From Actinomadura mexicana (lineage in GTDB: Bacteria; Actinomycetota; Actinomycetes; Streptosporangiales; Streptosporangiaceae): DNA of 64,000 nucleotides. Made by a program: the position numbers and the translations under genes. The DNA is taken from positions 124,001 through 188,000 of the forward strand of contig NZ_FZNP01000012.1 of NCBI RefSeq assembly GCF_900188105.1. The letters run 5' to 3'. Below are positions 6,201-15,049 of the stretch, in pieces (within the stretch, counting starts at the first letter, position 1; each line of letters begins with the position of its first letter). The notes beneath the pieces were generated by a model. That model was not told the origin of the DNA. It saw nothing but the letters and a program-made list of their open reading frames with translations, and ran no database searches.

Positions 6201-8596
6201 CCGTGCAGGAGGTCGGCACCCCGCGCAAGCGGTCGGAGGACGCCCGGCTCATCACGGGCCGGACGCGGTGGACCGACAACATGACCCCGGCGGGGACGCT
6301 GTACGTGGCGTTCCTGCGCAGCCCGTTCGCGCACGCCCGGATCACGGGGGTCGAAACGGCGCCGGCGAAGGAGCGTCCCGGGGTCGTCGCCGTGTTCAGC
6401 GGCCAGGACTTCGCGGCGGAACAGGGTTCGCTGCCCTGCGCGTGGGTCGTGACCGAGGACATGAAGCATCCGGCCCATCCGCCCATGGCGGTGGACGAGG
6501 TCCGCTACGTCGGCGAGCCCGTCGCATGCGTCGTGGCCCGCGACAGGGCCGCGGCCGTCGACGCCCTGGAGGAGATAGACGTCGACTACGAGCCGCTGTC
6601 CGCCGTGGTGGACATGGAGGCGGCCATAGCCGGGGGCGCCGATCTGGTGCACGAGGACCTCGGCACGAACAAGTCCTACACGTGGGTGTTCGAGAACGGG
6701 GATCTCGACGCCGCGATGCAGGACGCGCCGGTCGTACTGGAGCGCCGCTACGTCCAGCAGAGGCTCATACCGACGGCCATGGAGCCGCGGTCGGTGCTGT
6801 GCGTCCCCGAGGGGGACGAGTTCACGCTGTACTCGGCCACGCAGATCCCGCACATCCTGCGGTTGATGCTGGCCACGGTCACCGAGATCCCCGAGCACCG
6901 GATCCGGGTCGTCGCGCCGGACGTCGGCGGCGGCTTCGGCTCCAAGCTGCAGGTGTACGGGGAGGAGGTCCTCGCGCTGCTGCTCGCCCGCAGGCTCGGC
7001 CGTCCGGTCAAGTGGACGGAGACCCGCAGCGAGGGCAACATGACCGTCCACCACGGCCGCGACCAGATCCAGCGGCTCACGCTCGCCGCCGAGCGCGACG
7101 GCCGGATCCGCGGCCTGAAGGTCGAACTGCTGGCCGACATGGGCGCGTACCTGATGCTGGTCACCCCCGGCATCCCGCTGCTGGGCGCGTTCATGTTCAA
7201 CGGCATCTACAAGATGGACGCGCTGTCGTTCACCTGCACGGGGGTCTTCACCACCAAGACGCCCACGGACGCCTACCGGGGCGCGGGCCGCCCAGAGGCC
7301 ACCTACGCCATCGAGCGGATGATGGACGAGCTGGCCGCCGAGCTTGGCATCGACCCCATCGAGGTACGGCGCCGCAACTGGATCGCTCACGAGGAGTTCC
7401 CGTACGAGACGATCGCGGGCCTCACCTACGATTCCGGCAACTACGAGGCGGCCACCGACAAGGCGCTGGAGCTGTTCGAGTACGACAAGCTCCGCGCGGA
7501 GCAGGCGGACCGGCGGGAACGGCGCGATCCGGTGCAACTGGGCATCGGGGTGTCCACGTTCACGGAGATGTGCGGTCTCGCCCCGTCCCGGGTCCTCGGG
7601 TCGCTGTCGTACGGGGCCGGGGGCTGGGAGCACGCGGCGGTGCGGGTGCTCCCGTCCGGCAAGGTCGAGGTGGTCACCGGTTCGTCCCCGCACGGGCAGG
7701 GCCACGCGACGGCGTGGGCGCAGATCACCGCCGACCGGCTCGGCGTGCCGTTCGAGGACGTGAAGGTCCTGCACGGCGACACCGCGATCTCGCCCAAGGG
7801 AATGGACACCTACGGGTCCCGTTCCCTGGCCGTGGGAGGCGTCGCACTGTTCTCCGCCTGCGAGAAGGTGGTGGACAAGGCCCGCAGGGTGGCCGCGCAT
7901 CTGCTGGAGGCGTCCGAGCAGGATCTGGAGTTCTCCGGCGGGCGGTTCAGCGTCCGCGGCGTCCAGGAGGAGGGCAAGACGATCCAGGAGGTCGCGCTGG
8001 CCGCGTTCGCCGCGCACGACCTGCCGGACGGCGTCGAACCGTCCCTGGACTCCGACGCCACGTTCGACCCGGAGAACTTCTCCTTCCCGCACGGCACGCA
8101 CCTGTGCGCGGCCGAGGTCGACACCGAGACCGGGATGGTGAAACTGCGCAAGTACGTGGCCGTGGACGACGTGGGCAAGGTCGTCAACCCGCTCATCGTG
8201 GAGGGCCAGGTCCACGGCGGGCTCGCGCAGGGCATCGCCCAGGCCCTCTACGAGGAGGCCGTGTACGACGCGGACGGCAACCTGACGACGACCACGATGG
8301 CCGACTACCTGGTCCCGTCTGCCGCCGACCTGCCGACGTTCACGACCGACCGGACCGAGACGCCCGCGACGTCCAACCCGATGGGCGTGAAGGGCGTCGG
8401 CGAGGCGGGCACGATCGCCTCGACCCCGGCGGTCGTCAACGCGATCGTGGACGCGCTGCGCCCCTACGGGGTGCACGACGTGCCGATGCCGTGCACGCCC
8501 GAGCGCGTGTGGCGCGCGATGCGCGCGGAGGAGAAGCCGGCGGCCGCGGAACCGGGCGCGGGCGGCGGGCTCGGCTCGGCCGGAGGTGACCAGTGA
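6197..8596 (+). CDS. Molybdopterin-binding large subunit, form II CoxL / xanthine dehydrogenase family
   Basis: About 799 residues, the usual length for CoxL-type catalytic subunits. It has the N-terminal a/b hammerhead domain (KRSEDARLITGRTRWTDN) and the molybdopterin-binding halves with VGGGFGSKLQ, HGQGHATAWAQI and a C-terminal GVGEAGTI segment containing the Glu that acts as base in this family. The active-site loop is AYRGAGR, the signature of form II enzymes, and not the AYxCSFR of true aerobic CO dehydrogenase. CO oxidation is therefore unlikely; oxidation of an aldehyde, purine or N-heterocycle is more plausible. GTGA overlaps on both sides show tight translational coupling. No XdhC/CoxF or CoxD maturation gene is in the window. 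Confidence 0.9.
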   Translation: MTVQEVGTPRKRSEDARLITGRTRWTDNMTPAGTLYVAFLRSPFAHARITGVETAPAKERPGVVAVFSGQDFAAEQGSLPCAWVVTEDMKHPAHPPMAVDEVRYVGEPVACVVARDRAAAVDALEEIDVDYEPLSAVVDMEAAIAGGADLVHEDLGTNKSYTWVFENGDLDAAMQDAPVVLERRYVQQRLIPTAMEPRSVLCVPEGDEFTLYSATQIPHILRLMLATVTEIPEHRIRVVAPDVGGGFGSKLQVYGEEVLALLLARRLGRPVKWTETRSEGNMTVHHGRDQIQRLTLAAERDGRIRGLKVELLADMGAYLMLVTPGIPLLGAFMFNGIYKMDALSFTCTGVFTTKTPTDAYRGAGRPEATYAIERMMDELAAELGIDPIEVRRRNWIAHEEFPYETIAGLTYDSGNYEAATDKALELFEYDKLRAEQADRRERRDPVQLGIGVSTFTEMCGLAPSRVLGSLSYGAGGWEHAAVRVLPSGKVEVVTGSSPHGQGHATAWAQITADRLGVPFEDVKVLHGDTAISPKGMDTYGSRSLAVGGVALFSACEKVVDKARRVAAHLLEASEQDLEFSGGRFSVRGVQEEGKTIQEVALAAFAAHDLPDGVEPSLDSDATFDPENFSFPHGTHLCAAEVDTETGMVKLRKYVAVDDVGKVVNPLIVEGQVHGGLAQGIAQALYEEAVYDADGNLTTTTMADYLVPSAADLPTFTTDRTETPATSNPMGVKGVGEAGTIASTPAVVNAIVDALRPYGVHDVPMPCTPERVWRAMRAEEKPAAAEPGAGGGLGSAGGDQ

Positions 8597-9447
8597 TCCC
8601 CGCGACGTTCGACTACGTCCGCCCCGCCTCGGTGGACGACGCCGTCCAGGCGCTGTCCGACGGGGGCGAGGACGCCAAGGTGCTGGCGGGAGGGCAGAGC
8701 CTGATGCCGCTGCTGCGGCTGCGGCTCGCCTATCCCGACTCGCTGATCGACCTGGGCCGGCTCGACGCGCTCCGGGAGATCCGCGACGAGGGCGACTCGC
8801 TGGTCATCGGTTCCATGGCGACGCATTACCAGGTGATCCGCGATCCGCTGGTGCGCGAGCACCTCCCGCTGATCGTGCAGGCGACGGAGACCGTCGCCGA
8901 TCCGGCGGTCCGGCACCGCGGCACCTTCGGCGGGTCGCTCGCCCACGCGGACCCGGCGGGCGACCTGCCCGCCGTCGCACTCGCGCTGGACGCGGTGCTC
9001 CTCGTCCGGTCCTCGCGCGGCGAGAGGGAGATACCCGCGTCGGAGTTCTTCGTCGACTGGATGACGTCGGCGATGGAGCCGGACGAGCTGCTCGTGGGCG
9101 TGCGCGTGCCGAAAACGGGTGCGGGCTGGGGCGTGCACTACGAGAAGTTCCACCGGACGGCGCAGGCTTGGGCGATCGTCGGGGTGGCCTGCGCCGTCCA
9201 CCGCAACGGTGACGGCATCGAGGAGGCACGCGTCGCGCTGACCAACATGGGCGCGTCCCCGGTCAGGGCGAGCGCGGTGGAGGCCGCCGTCAGAGGGGGA
9301 CCGGCGACGGAGGACGCGTTCCGGACCGCCGCCGCGCAGGCCGCTGCGGGCACGGAGCCGCCCACGGACCTGCACGGGTCGTCGGAGTACCGGGCCCATC
9401 TGGCGACGGTGCTGACGGCGCGCGCGCTGGCGGCCGCCGCGGGCTGA
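8593..9447 (+). CDS. FAD-binding subunit of the molybdenum hydroxylase (CoxM-like)
   Basis: A 284-residue medium subunit. The FAD-binding motifs KVLAGGQSLMPLLRLRL (about 31-48) and TFGGSLAHADPAGDLP (about 114-130) are intact, and the C-terminal CO_deh_flav_C domain follows. It reoxidises the Fe-S subunit and passes electrons to an acceptor. The GTG start overlaps the stop of the large subunit by four bases (GTGA). A strong hairpin at 9464-9509 ends the operon, so the CoxG-like gene further downstream is probably a separate transcript or read-through product. Confidence 0.9.
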   Translation: MIPATFDYVRPASVDDAVQALSDGGEDAKVLAGGQSLMPLLRLRLAYPDSLIDLGRLDALREIRDEGDSLVIGSMATHYQVIRDPLVREHLPLIVQATETVADPAVRHRGTFGGSLAHADPAGDLPAVALALDAVLLVRSSRGEREIPASEFFVDWMTSAMEPDELLVGVRVPKTGAGWGVHYEKFHRTAQAWAIVGVACAVHRNGDGIEEARVALTNMGASPVRASAVEAAVRGGPATEDAFRTAAAQAAAGTEPPTDLHGSSEYRAHLATVLTARALAAAAG

Positions 9448-9463
9448 CCCGCCCGCGCGGCGG

Positions 9464-9509
9464 GAACACGCGGCCGGGCCCCGTCGCCCCGGGGCCCGGC
9501 CGCGTGTTC
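9464..9509 (+). terminator. 20-bp perfect-stem terminator after the CoxSLM operon
   Basis: GAACACGCGGCCGGGCCCCG at 9464-9483 pairs perfectly with its complement at 9490-9509 across a 6-base loop. It starts 16 bases after the CoxM-like stop codon. There is no T-tract. Confidence 0.85.
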
Positions 9510-9645
9510 TCCCGTGCCGCATGATCACTGCGGGGCGGGGTACCGGTGCCTGAGGCGTACCGAGGAGCCCGGGGGCCACTGGCGACGCGGCGGGCGGCCG
9601 CCGTAGGGTCGCGGGCAAGGTCTCCGGACGATAAGGACACTGATC

Positions 9646-10581
9646 ATGGAGCTCGACCACGATTTCACCGTCCCCGTGCCGGTGGATCAGGCCTGGTCGG
9701 TGCTGCTCGACGTGGAGCGCGTCGCGGCCTGCATGCCGGGCGCGACGCTCGACTCGGTCGACGGCGAGGAGTACTCGGGCCGGATGAAGGTGAAGGTCGG
9801 CGCGATGACCATCACCTACCGCGGCACCGCGCGGATCGTCTCGGCGGACGAGTCGTCCCGGGTCGTGACGATGGAGGCGTCCGCCAAGGAGGCCCGCGGT
9901 TCCGGGACGGCGGCGGCGACCGTGCAGGCGAGGCTGCACGGGGAGGACGGCGTCACCCGCGTGACCGTCCACACCAAGCTGAACGTGACGGGCCGCCCGG
10001 CGCAGTTCGGCCGCAACATCCTGTCCGAGGTCGGCTCCAAGATCATCGCGCGGTTCGCCAGGCAGCTGGCGGCCGAGCTCGAGGCGCCCGGCGAGACCGC
10101 CGCCGAGGCCCCGGCCGCCGCTGCCGCTCCCGTCGAGAAGCCCACCGAGAAGCCCGTCGAGAAGCCCACCCGGAAGCCCCCCGGTAAGCCCGCCGGCAAG
10201 CCCGCCGAGGCCACTGCCGATACACCGGTGTCCGCGGCCGTGGCGCCCGCGGACACGCCTGCCGCCGCCCGGAAGGGCCCTGAGAAGGCCGCCGAACCGG
10301 AGGCGGAGGCGGAGACCGGTGCGGCCCCCGCGGCACCGGAGGAGCCCGCCGACAAGCCCGGCCCCGTCGAGGCCGAGCCCGGGGAGCGTCCGTCGCTGCA
10401 CGTGGCGGGCGACCACGAAGAAGGCGGGCGTGTGCAGCCGGTGGAGGAGAAGGACGACGCGATCGATCTGCTGGAGTTCGTGGGCCCGTCGATCGCCAAG
10501 CGGGCCGTTCCGGCGGTCGGTGGCCTGGTCGCCGCCCTCCTGGCCGTCCGCTTCCTCGTGCGCCGCCGCAAGAAGCGCTGA
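9646..10581 (+). CDS. CoxG-like SRPBCC protein with a long linker and C-terminal membrane anchor
   Basis: A 311-residue protein. Residues 1-145 form an SRPBCC/CoxG domain (MELDHDFTVPVPVDQAW, VAACMPGATLDSVDG, then GSKIIARFARQLAAEL). CoxG proteins associate with CO dehydrogenase-like enzymes and are implicated in membrane recruitment or quinone contact. A low-complexity Ala/Pro/Glu/Lys linker (about 150-260) includes six xKPx tetrapeptides. A C-terminal transmembrane helix (GGLVAALLAVRFLV) with a basic end (RRRKKR) would anchor the protein with its SRPBCC domain in the cytoplasm. AAGGA lies 8 bases before the ATG. It follows the hydroxylase genes on the same strand, beyond a terminator. Confidence 0.85.
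   Translation: MELDHDFTVPVPVDQAWSVLLDVERVAACMPGATLDSVDGEEYSGRMKVKVGAMTITYRGTARIVSADESSRVVTMEASAKEARGSGTAAATVQARLHGEDGVTRVTVHTKLNVTGRPAQFGRNILSEVGSKIIARFARQLAAELEAPGETAAEAPAAAAAPVEKPTEKPVEKPTRKPPGKPAGKPAEATADTPVSAAVAPADTPAAARKGPEKAAEPEAEAETGAAPAAPEEPADKPGPVEAEPGERPSLHVAGDHEEGGRVQPVEEKDDAIDLLEFVGPSIAKRAVPAVGGLVAALLAVRFLVRRRKKR
10135..10206 (+). repeat. 12-bp in-frame repeat (6 units) encoding xKPx
   Basis: Six consecutive tetrapeptides, EKPT EKPV EKPT RKPP GKPA GKPA, are encoded by degenerate 12-bp units around an AAGCCC core. They form part of the disordered linker of the CoxG-like protein. Confidence 0.8.
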
Positions 10582-10683
10582 CGGGCGCGCACCTCCGGGA
10601 CGGGGTCAAGCCGGCGTCAACGATCCGTGCGCGGGCGGCGGCGTCGATGGAACGCGCCCTCGCCGGTGCGGTCGGCTGGTCCG

Positions 10684-11385
10684 GTGGACACCATCGAGCT
10701 CCAGCGGATCGCGCGGATCGAGAACGACAACTGGTGGTACCGCGAGCGCCGCGAGATCCTGTCCGCGGAGCTGCTGCGGTTCAGCGTGCCCGGGGCGGCC
10801 GTGGAGATCGGCGCCGCGTCCGGGGCGTCCTGCCGCGTGCTGGCCGGCCACGGCTGGAGCGCCACCGCGATCGACCTGAGCCCGGACGCCGTCGCGCTGG
10901 CCCGCGCCTACGGCGTCGAGGCCTACGTGGGCGACGCGCGTTACCTGCCGCTGCCGGCATGCGAATACGACCTGGCGCTGGCGTTGGACGTGCTCGACCA
11001 GGTGGAGGACGACGAGCGAGCGGTCGCGGAGGTCGCGCGGGTGCTGCGGCCGGGTGGGACGGTGCTGGTGTCGGTGCCCTGCGACATGGCTCTGTGGTCG
11101 GCGCATGACGTGGCTCTCGGACGCGTCCGCCGCTACTCCCGCCGGACGCTGGTCGAACTGCTGGAGGGCGCGGGGCTGGTGCCGGAGCGCGTGTGGAGCA
11201 GGGGCGTCCTGCACCGTCCGCTCCTGCGCCTGCTCAGGAACCGGACGGTGCGGCGCGAGGATCTGGCTCCGCTGCATCCGCTCGTCAACGAGGCGCTGCG
11301 CCTGTCCGCCTCGCTGGAGCGGCGCCTGCCGGTCGCCTCGTGGCCCGGCGTCTGGCTGTTCGCGCGGGCCCGCCGCCCAGGCTGA
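10684..11385 (+). CDS. Class I SAM-dependent methyltransferase
   Basis: About 233 residues with a Methyltransf_11-type fold. Motif I is VEIGAASGASCRVLAGHG, the acidic ribose-binding residue is in AIDLSPD, and motif IV/post-I regions are LALALDVLDQVEDD and RVLRPGGTVLVSVP. A DNWWYRERREIL segment before motif I is typical of actinobacterial methyltransferases encoded near polysaccharide genes. The GTG at 10684 is chosen as the start because homology-like sequence begins there; an upstream in-frame GTG at 10627 would add 19 Arg-rich residues. Neither has a strong ribosome binding site. It converges on the teichoic-acid genes, so it might modify a glycan or lipid carrier. The substrate is not known. 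Confidence 0.8.
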   Translation: MDTIELQRIARIENDNWWYRERREILSAELLRFSVPGAAVEIGAASGASCRVLAGHGWSATAIDLSPDAVALARAYGVEAYVGDARYLPLPACEYDLALALDVLDQVEDDERAVAEVARVLRPGGTVLVSVPCDMALWSAHDVALGRVRRYSRRTLVELLEGAGLVPERVWSRGVLHRPLLRLLRNRTVRREDLAPLHPLVNEALRLSASLERRLPVASWPGVWLFARARRPG

Positions 11386-11405
11386 ACGGCGGGCTCCGCC
11401 GCCGT
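11386..11405. terminator. Short hairpin between convergent genes
   Basis: ACGGCGG (11386-11392) pairs with CCGCCGT (11399-11405) over a 6-base loop, exactly between the convergent methyltransferase and teichoic-acid genes. It could end transcription from both sides. The stem is short, so confidence is modest. Confidence 0.4.
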
Positions 11406-14400
11406 CAGGCTTCGCCGAAGACGCGGTCGACCACCCTGGACGCGGCCTGGCCGTCGTCGTGCGGGCAGTACTTCACGAAGAAGCGGTCGTAGGCGTCCGC
11501 GTAGCGCTGCTCGCACGCGGGCGCCGCCCGCACCGCTTCGGCGACCTCCGCGGACGTGCGCACGACCGGGCCGGGCGCTTCGGCCTCCAGGTCGAAGTAG
11601 AAGCCGCGCACGTGGTCGCGGTACCAGTCCAGGTCGTAGGTGTAGAGGACGATGGGGCGGCCCAGGATCGCGTAGTCGAACATGGCGGACGAGTAGTCCG
11701 TGACGAGCACGTCGGCGGCCATGTACAGCTCGGCGATATCGGGATACCGCGACACGTCGATGACGAAGGGGCCGGAGTCGCCCCCGGCGGGTCGAACCGC
11801 AGCGGAGCGGTTCGCGACGGCTCCGCCTGTGGATATGCGGTCCCGGTCGGTGATGAGGTGGTGCGTCCGAAGGAGGAGGACGTAGTCGTCGCCTAGGGCC
11901 TGCCGCATGGTCTCCACGTCCAGCTCCAGCGAGAAGCCCTGCCTGCCTTCTGCGTGGTGCCGGTCGTCACGCCATGTCGGCGCGTAGAGGACGACTTTCT
12001 TGCCCTGCGGGACCCCCAGGCGCTTCCGGATGCGGGTTCCGATGCGTTCCCACTCGGGCGTGCTGAGGATGTCGTTGCGCGGGAACCCCGTCTCCAGGAT
12101 TTCGCCCTCGTACCGGAAGGCCCGCCGCATGACCTGGGTGGCGTACGGGCTGGAGGACAGCAGGAGGTCCCAGCGCGGCACCTCCTGCTCCATCCAGTCC
12201 AGCCGCTCGGTGCGCTGGTACGGCATGTCCTGCAGGTCGTAGGCGAGGCGCTTCAGCGGGGTGCCGTGCCAGGTCTGGAGGTAGATCTGGCCCGTGCGCT
12301 TGAAGAACCAAGGCGGCATCGCGTGGTTGGCGACGACGTACCGAGCGCGCGCGAGGGCGCGGTAGTGCTCGCGGCTGCCGGCCAAGACGGTCGCGGCCTT
12401 CCCGTCCACCGCGAACTGGTCGTCCCCGGAGACCCACACGCATTCCAGGTCGGTGTCGCGGCGGATGAGTTCCTCATAGACGGCCCGCGGGCTGCAGCTG
12501 TACTGGGAGCCGTCGTAGCTGCTGAACACGGCCATGCCGGCCAGAGGGCTCCGCAGGTAGACGGAGTAGTCCCTCTGCTGGAGGAGGCTCTGCGCGTGCA
12601 CGCCGCGCTCGTCGTCCTCCAGTGACACGCGGCTGTGCAGCATCAGGGCGTCGATCTGGTGGACGCCGATCTCGAATTCGTGCGTGCCCGCGCGGTGTCG
12701 GTCGGGCAGGTCGGGGATGGCCTCGCGTTCGACGACGACGGCCACCTCACCGGAACGCGTGTGCGCCACCAGGTCCCAGGTTCCGCTGCTCAGCGGCAGG
12801 TCCGTCCCGAAAACCGAGACCGTCGCGGGGGCGAACGAGGCGGCGAACCGGTGTCCCTCCCAGGTGACGGGGACGCGATGCTCGTCACCGGACCGGCGCC
12901 GCCGCAGGACGAAGTGGTCGCAGCGGTGCTCCGGGTCGGCGAAGTCGCCTCTCAGCGTGAGAAGCCCGTTGGCGTCCCACTCGGCGGCCGTGACGACGGG
13001 ACGGAAGCTGCGCTCGACCCCGCGCAGGTTCCCGAACGCGGTGCGGCTGACGGCGAACTCCCGGCCGCGCCCCACGCTCTCCGGCAGGGCGAATCGGGCG
13101 GGACCGACGTTGCTCGCGACGGTGAGCCGCAGCGGGCCGCCTTCGCCCGTCAACCGGACGTCCCAGTCGATGGCGTCGCGCAGGTGCGTCCCGTACGGCT
13201 CGCCGTTCGGCACGGACGCCAGGTACTTCAGCGGCAGCCGCGCCGTGAAGTCGAACCCGGTGCCCTCCGCCATCCGCAGGACGGCCGCCTGCCGCAGCGT
13301 CACCTCTCCGCGGACCTCGTCTCCCCCGTGCCTGCGGACCGCGACCATCGCGGCCCCGGCGCCGAGCGCGCGCCGCGTCCAGCCCGACAGCACCAGCACG
13401 TCGCCGTCGAGACCGATCGCGGTGAGGACGGCCTTGGCCCGCTTGACGTGGACGACGAACACGTCGTCGTCGCCTGCCGCCGGCTGGACCGCCACGTGCT
13501 CGTCCACCTGCCGCGGCAACGTCCACCGGACGGCCGGAGCCATCGCGGTCAGCCGCTGCACCGCCCTGCGCCCGGCCGTCGTCACCTCGGCGAACAGCTC
13601 GTAGGTGGCCGTCCGCCACTCGTCGTTGTCGAGCAGGTACTCGGGCTCCACCCGTACCGTGAAGCCCGACCAGTCGAGGGAGACGTTCGCCTGCCCGGAG
13701 CGCACCGTGACCTCCGGGACGTACCGGCGCTCCACCGGCAGCCGGATCTCCTTGCCGGTCCGCACGTCGCGCATCCAGACGCGGATCCGGGAATCGGCCA
13801 CCGTCGCGACCGCGAACCGGTCGAAGTAGGCGTGCCCCTCGACGATGAGGGTGTCGACGTCCCACTCCACGCGGTCGACGTCCGCCCACAGCGCCAGCTC
13901 GTCGGTGACGTCGTACACGTCCTCCGGGACGCCCCGGTCGGCGTCGCCGAAGAAGGGGTAGCGGGCGTACCAGCGCTGCCGGAGGCGGCCGCGCGACACC
14001 AGCGGGACGTCCCGCAGACCGTTCTCCTCGAAGCGCAGCACCTCCAGCAGTTCGGGCAGCATGCACTCGCCGAGCAGGTACGTCTCCAGCCGCCTGATCG
14101 CCTCAAGGCCGGCGGTGGCCCGGCGCCCGGCGCCGATGACGGCCCTGGCGCCCAACTCGACCAGGTGTTCGCGCTCCTCCCAGGTGGCCGCGGGCAGGGC
14201 GAGCATCAGTTCGCGCACGTCCAGGTCGAGCGCGTACATGTCGTGGACGGCCAGCAGGTCCGGCTCATGCGTGCCGACGAATTCCCGGATCCTCGCGAGG
14301 ATCGCCATGCGTTCGGTGATGTCGGCCGGGTCGGGGCGTGTGCGCAAGGCCGTTCCGGGACGGTCCCGCCAGAAGTAGACGGTCGCGTCCAACACGTCCA

Positions 14401-14992
14401 CGGCGGAGGCCAGCACATGGCTCTGCACGGCGAGGAGGAGGTCTCCGCCGGCCCCGAACTCGAAGCCGTAGGCGTCCCAGAACGAGCGCCGGTAGACCTT
14501 GTTCCATACCGTCCTGTCTTGCAGGAGGGCGGGGTGCCGGGTCACGTGCGTCGACAGCATGGTCTCCGCGTAGGGGTCGCTGTGGAGCGGCGACTGCCAC
14601 GCCTGTTCCTCGTCCAGGCACATGACGTTTCCGCCGGCGAGGTCCGATCCGGTGCCGTCCAGCGTCCCGACCAGCAACTCGTAGGCGTAGGGCGGCACCG
14701 CGTCCTCACCGTCGGCGAAGGCGAGGTAGCGGCCTTTCGCCTGCTCGACGCCCGCGTCGGCCGCCGTCGTGCCGGGGGCGGGCTGCAGGAGGGCGAAACG
14801 GTCGTCGCGTCCCGCGAACTCCTTGGCGACGGCCGTGTCCTCGGTGTCCGCGGCGTGCTTGGCGGCCCTGCCGTCCTCCACCATGAGCACCTGGATGTCG
14901 CGCAGCGTCTGCCCGGCGATCGACTCCAGGCACTCCGCCAGGCGGCCGCCGGTGTTGCGGATGGGGACGACGATGCTGATCTGCGGGGACAC
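11405..14992 (-). CDS. GT2 / CDP-glycerol:glycerophosphate glycerophosphotransferase fusion, GT2 site degenerate
   Basis: A 1195-residue protein. Residues 1-230 are a GT2 (GT-A) glycosyltransferase fold (ISIVVPIRNTGGRLAECLES). The middle section of about 480 residues is beta-rich. The C-terminal 370 residues are a TagB/TagF-type Glyphos_transf domain with YLQTWHGTPLKRL, VVLYAPTWRDD and VTDYSSAMFDYAIL. The family polymerises or primes wall teichoic acid at the inner membrane face using CDP-glycerol or CDP-ribitol. In the GT2 part, the usual DDGSTD is VEDGRAA, the DxD-type motif is DGED, and the expected ED base motif is GGD, so sugar transfer by this domain looks impaired. GTG 14992 has GGAG 7 bases upstream. 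It lies 57 bp downstream of its intact paralogue. Confidence 0.88.
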   Translation of the reverse strand: MSPQISIVVPIRNTGGRLAECLESIAGQTLRDIQVLMVEDGRAAKHAADTEDTAVAKEFAGRDDRFALLQPAPGTTAADAGVEQAKGRYLAFADGEDAVPPYAYELLVGTLDGTGSDLAGGNVMCLDEEQAWQSPLHSDPYAETMLSTHVTRHPALLQDRTVWNKVYRRSFWDAYGFEFGAGGDLLLAVQSHVLASAVDVLDATVYFWRDRPGTALRTRPDPADITERMAILARIREFVGTHEPDLLAVHDMYALDLDVRELMLALPAATWEEREHLVELGARAVIGAGRRATAGLEAIRRLETYLLGECMLPELLEVLRFEENGLRDVPLVSRGRLRQRWYARYPFFGDADRGVPEDVYDVTDELALWADVDRVEWDVDTLIVEGHAYFDRFAVATVADSRIRVWMRDVRTGKEIRLPVERRYVPEVTVRSGQANVSLDWSGFTVRVEPEYLLDNDEWRTATYELFAEVTTAGRRAVQRLTAMAPAVRWTLPRQVDEHVAVQPAAGDDDVFVVHVKRAKAVLTAIGLDGDVLVLSGWTRRALGAGAAMVAVRRHGGDEVRGEVTLRQAAVLRMAEGTGFDFTARLPLKYLASVPNGEPYGTHLRDAIDWDVRLTGEGGPLRLTVASNVGPARFALPESVGRGREFAVSRTAFGNLRGVERSFRPVVTAAEWDANGLLTLRGDFADPEHRCDHFVLRRRRSGDEHRVPVTWEGHRFAASFAPATVSVFGTDLPLSSGTWDLVAHTRSGEVAVVVEREAIPDLPDRHRAGTHEFEIGVHQIDALMLHSRVSLEDDERGVHAQSLLQQRDYSVYLRSPLAGMAVFSSYDGSQYSCSPRAVYEELIRRDTDLECVWVSGDDQFAVDGKAATVLAGSREHYRALARARYVVANHAMPPWFFKRTGQIYLQTWHGTPLKRLAYDLQDMPYQRTERLDWMEQEVPRWDLLLSSSPYATQVMRRAFRYEGEILETGFPRNDILSTPEWERIGTRIRKRLGVPQGKKVVLYAPTWRDDRHHAEGRQGFSLELDVETMRQALGDDYVLLLRTHHLITDRDRISTGGAVANRSAAVRPAGGDSGPFVIDVSRYPDIAELYMAADVLVTDYSSAMFDYAILGRPIVLYTYDLDWYRDHVRGFYFDLEAEAPGPVVRTSAEVAEAVRAAPACEQRYADAYDRFFVKYCPHDDGQAASRVVDRVFGEA

Positions 14993-15049
14993 GAGCGGCT
15001 CCGTACTGGGCTTTCGGGGATCAGTGGGGTCTCGGCGGTCGGGGCGGGT

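Noticed and set aside
5697..9447. True aerobic CO dehydrogenase
   Set aside because: The large subunit has AYRGAGR and not the form I AYxCSFR loop, and the accessory cox genes are absent.
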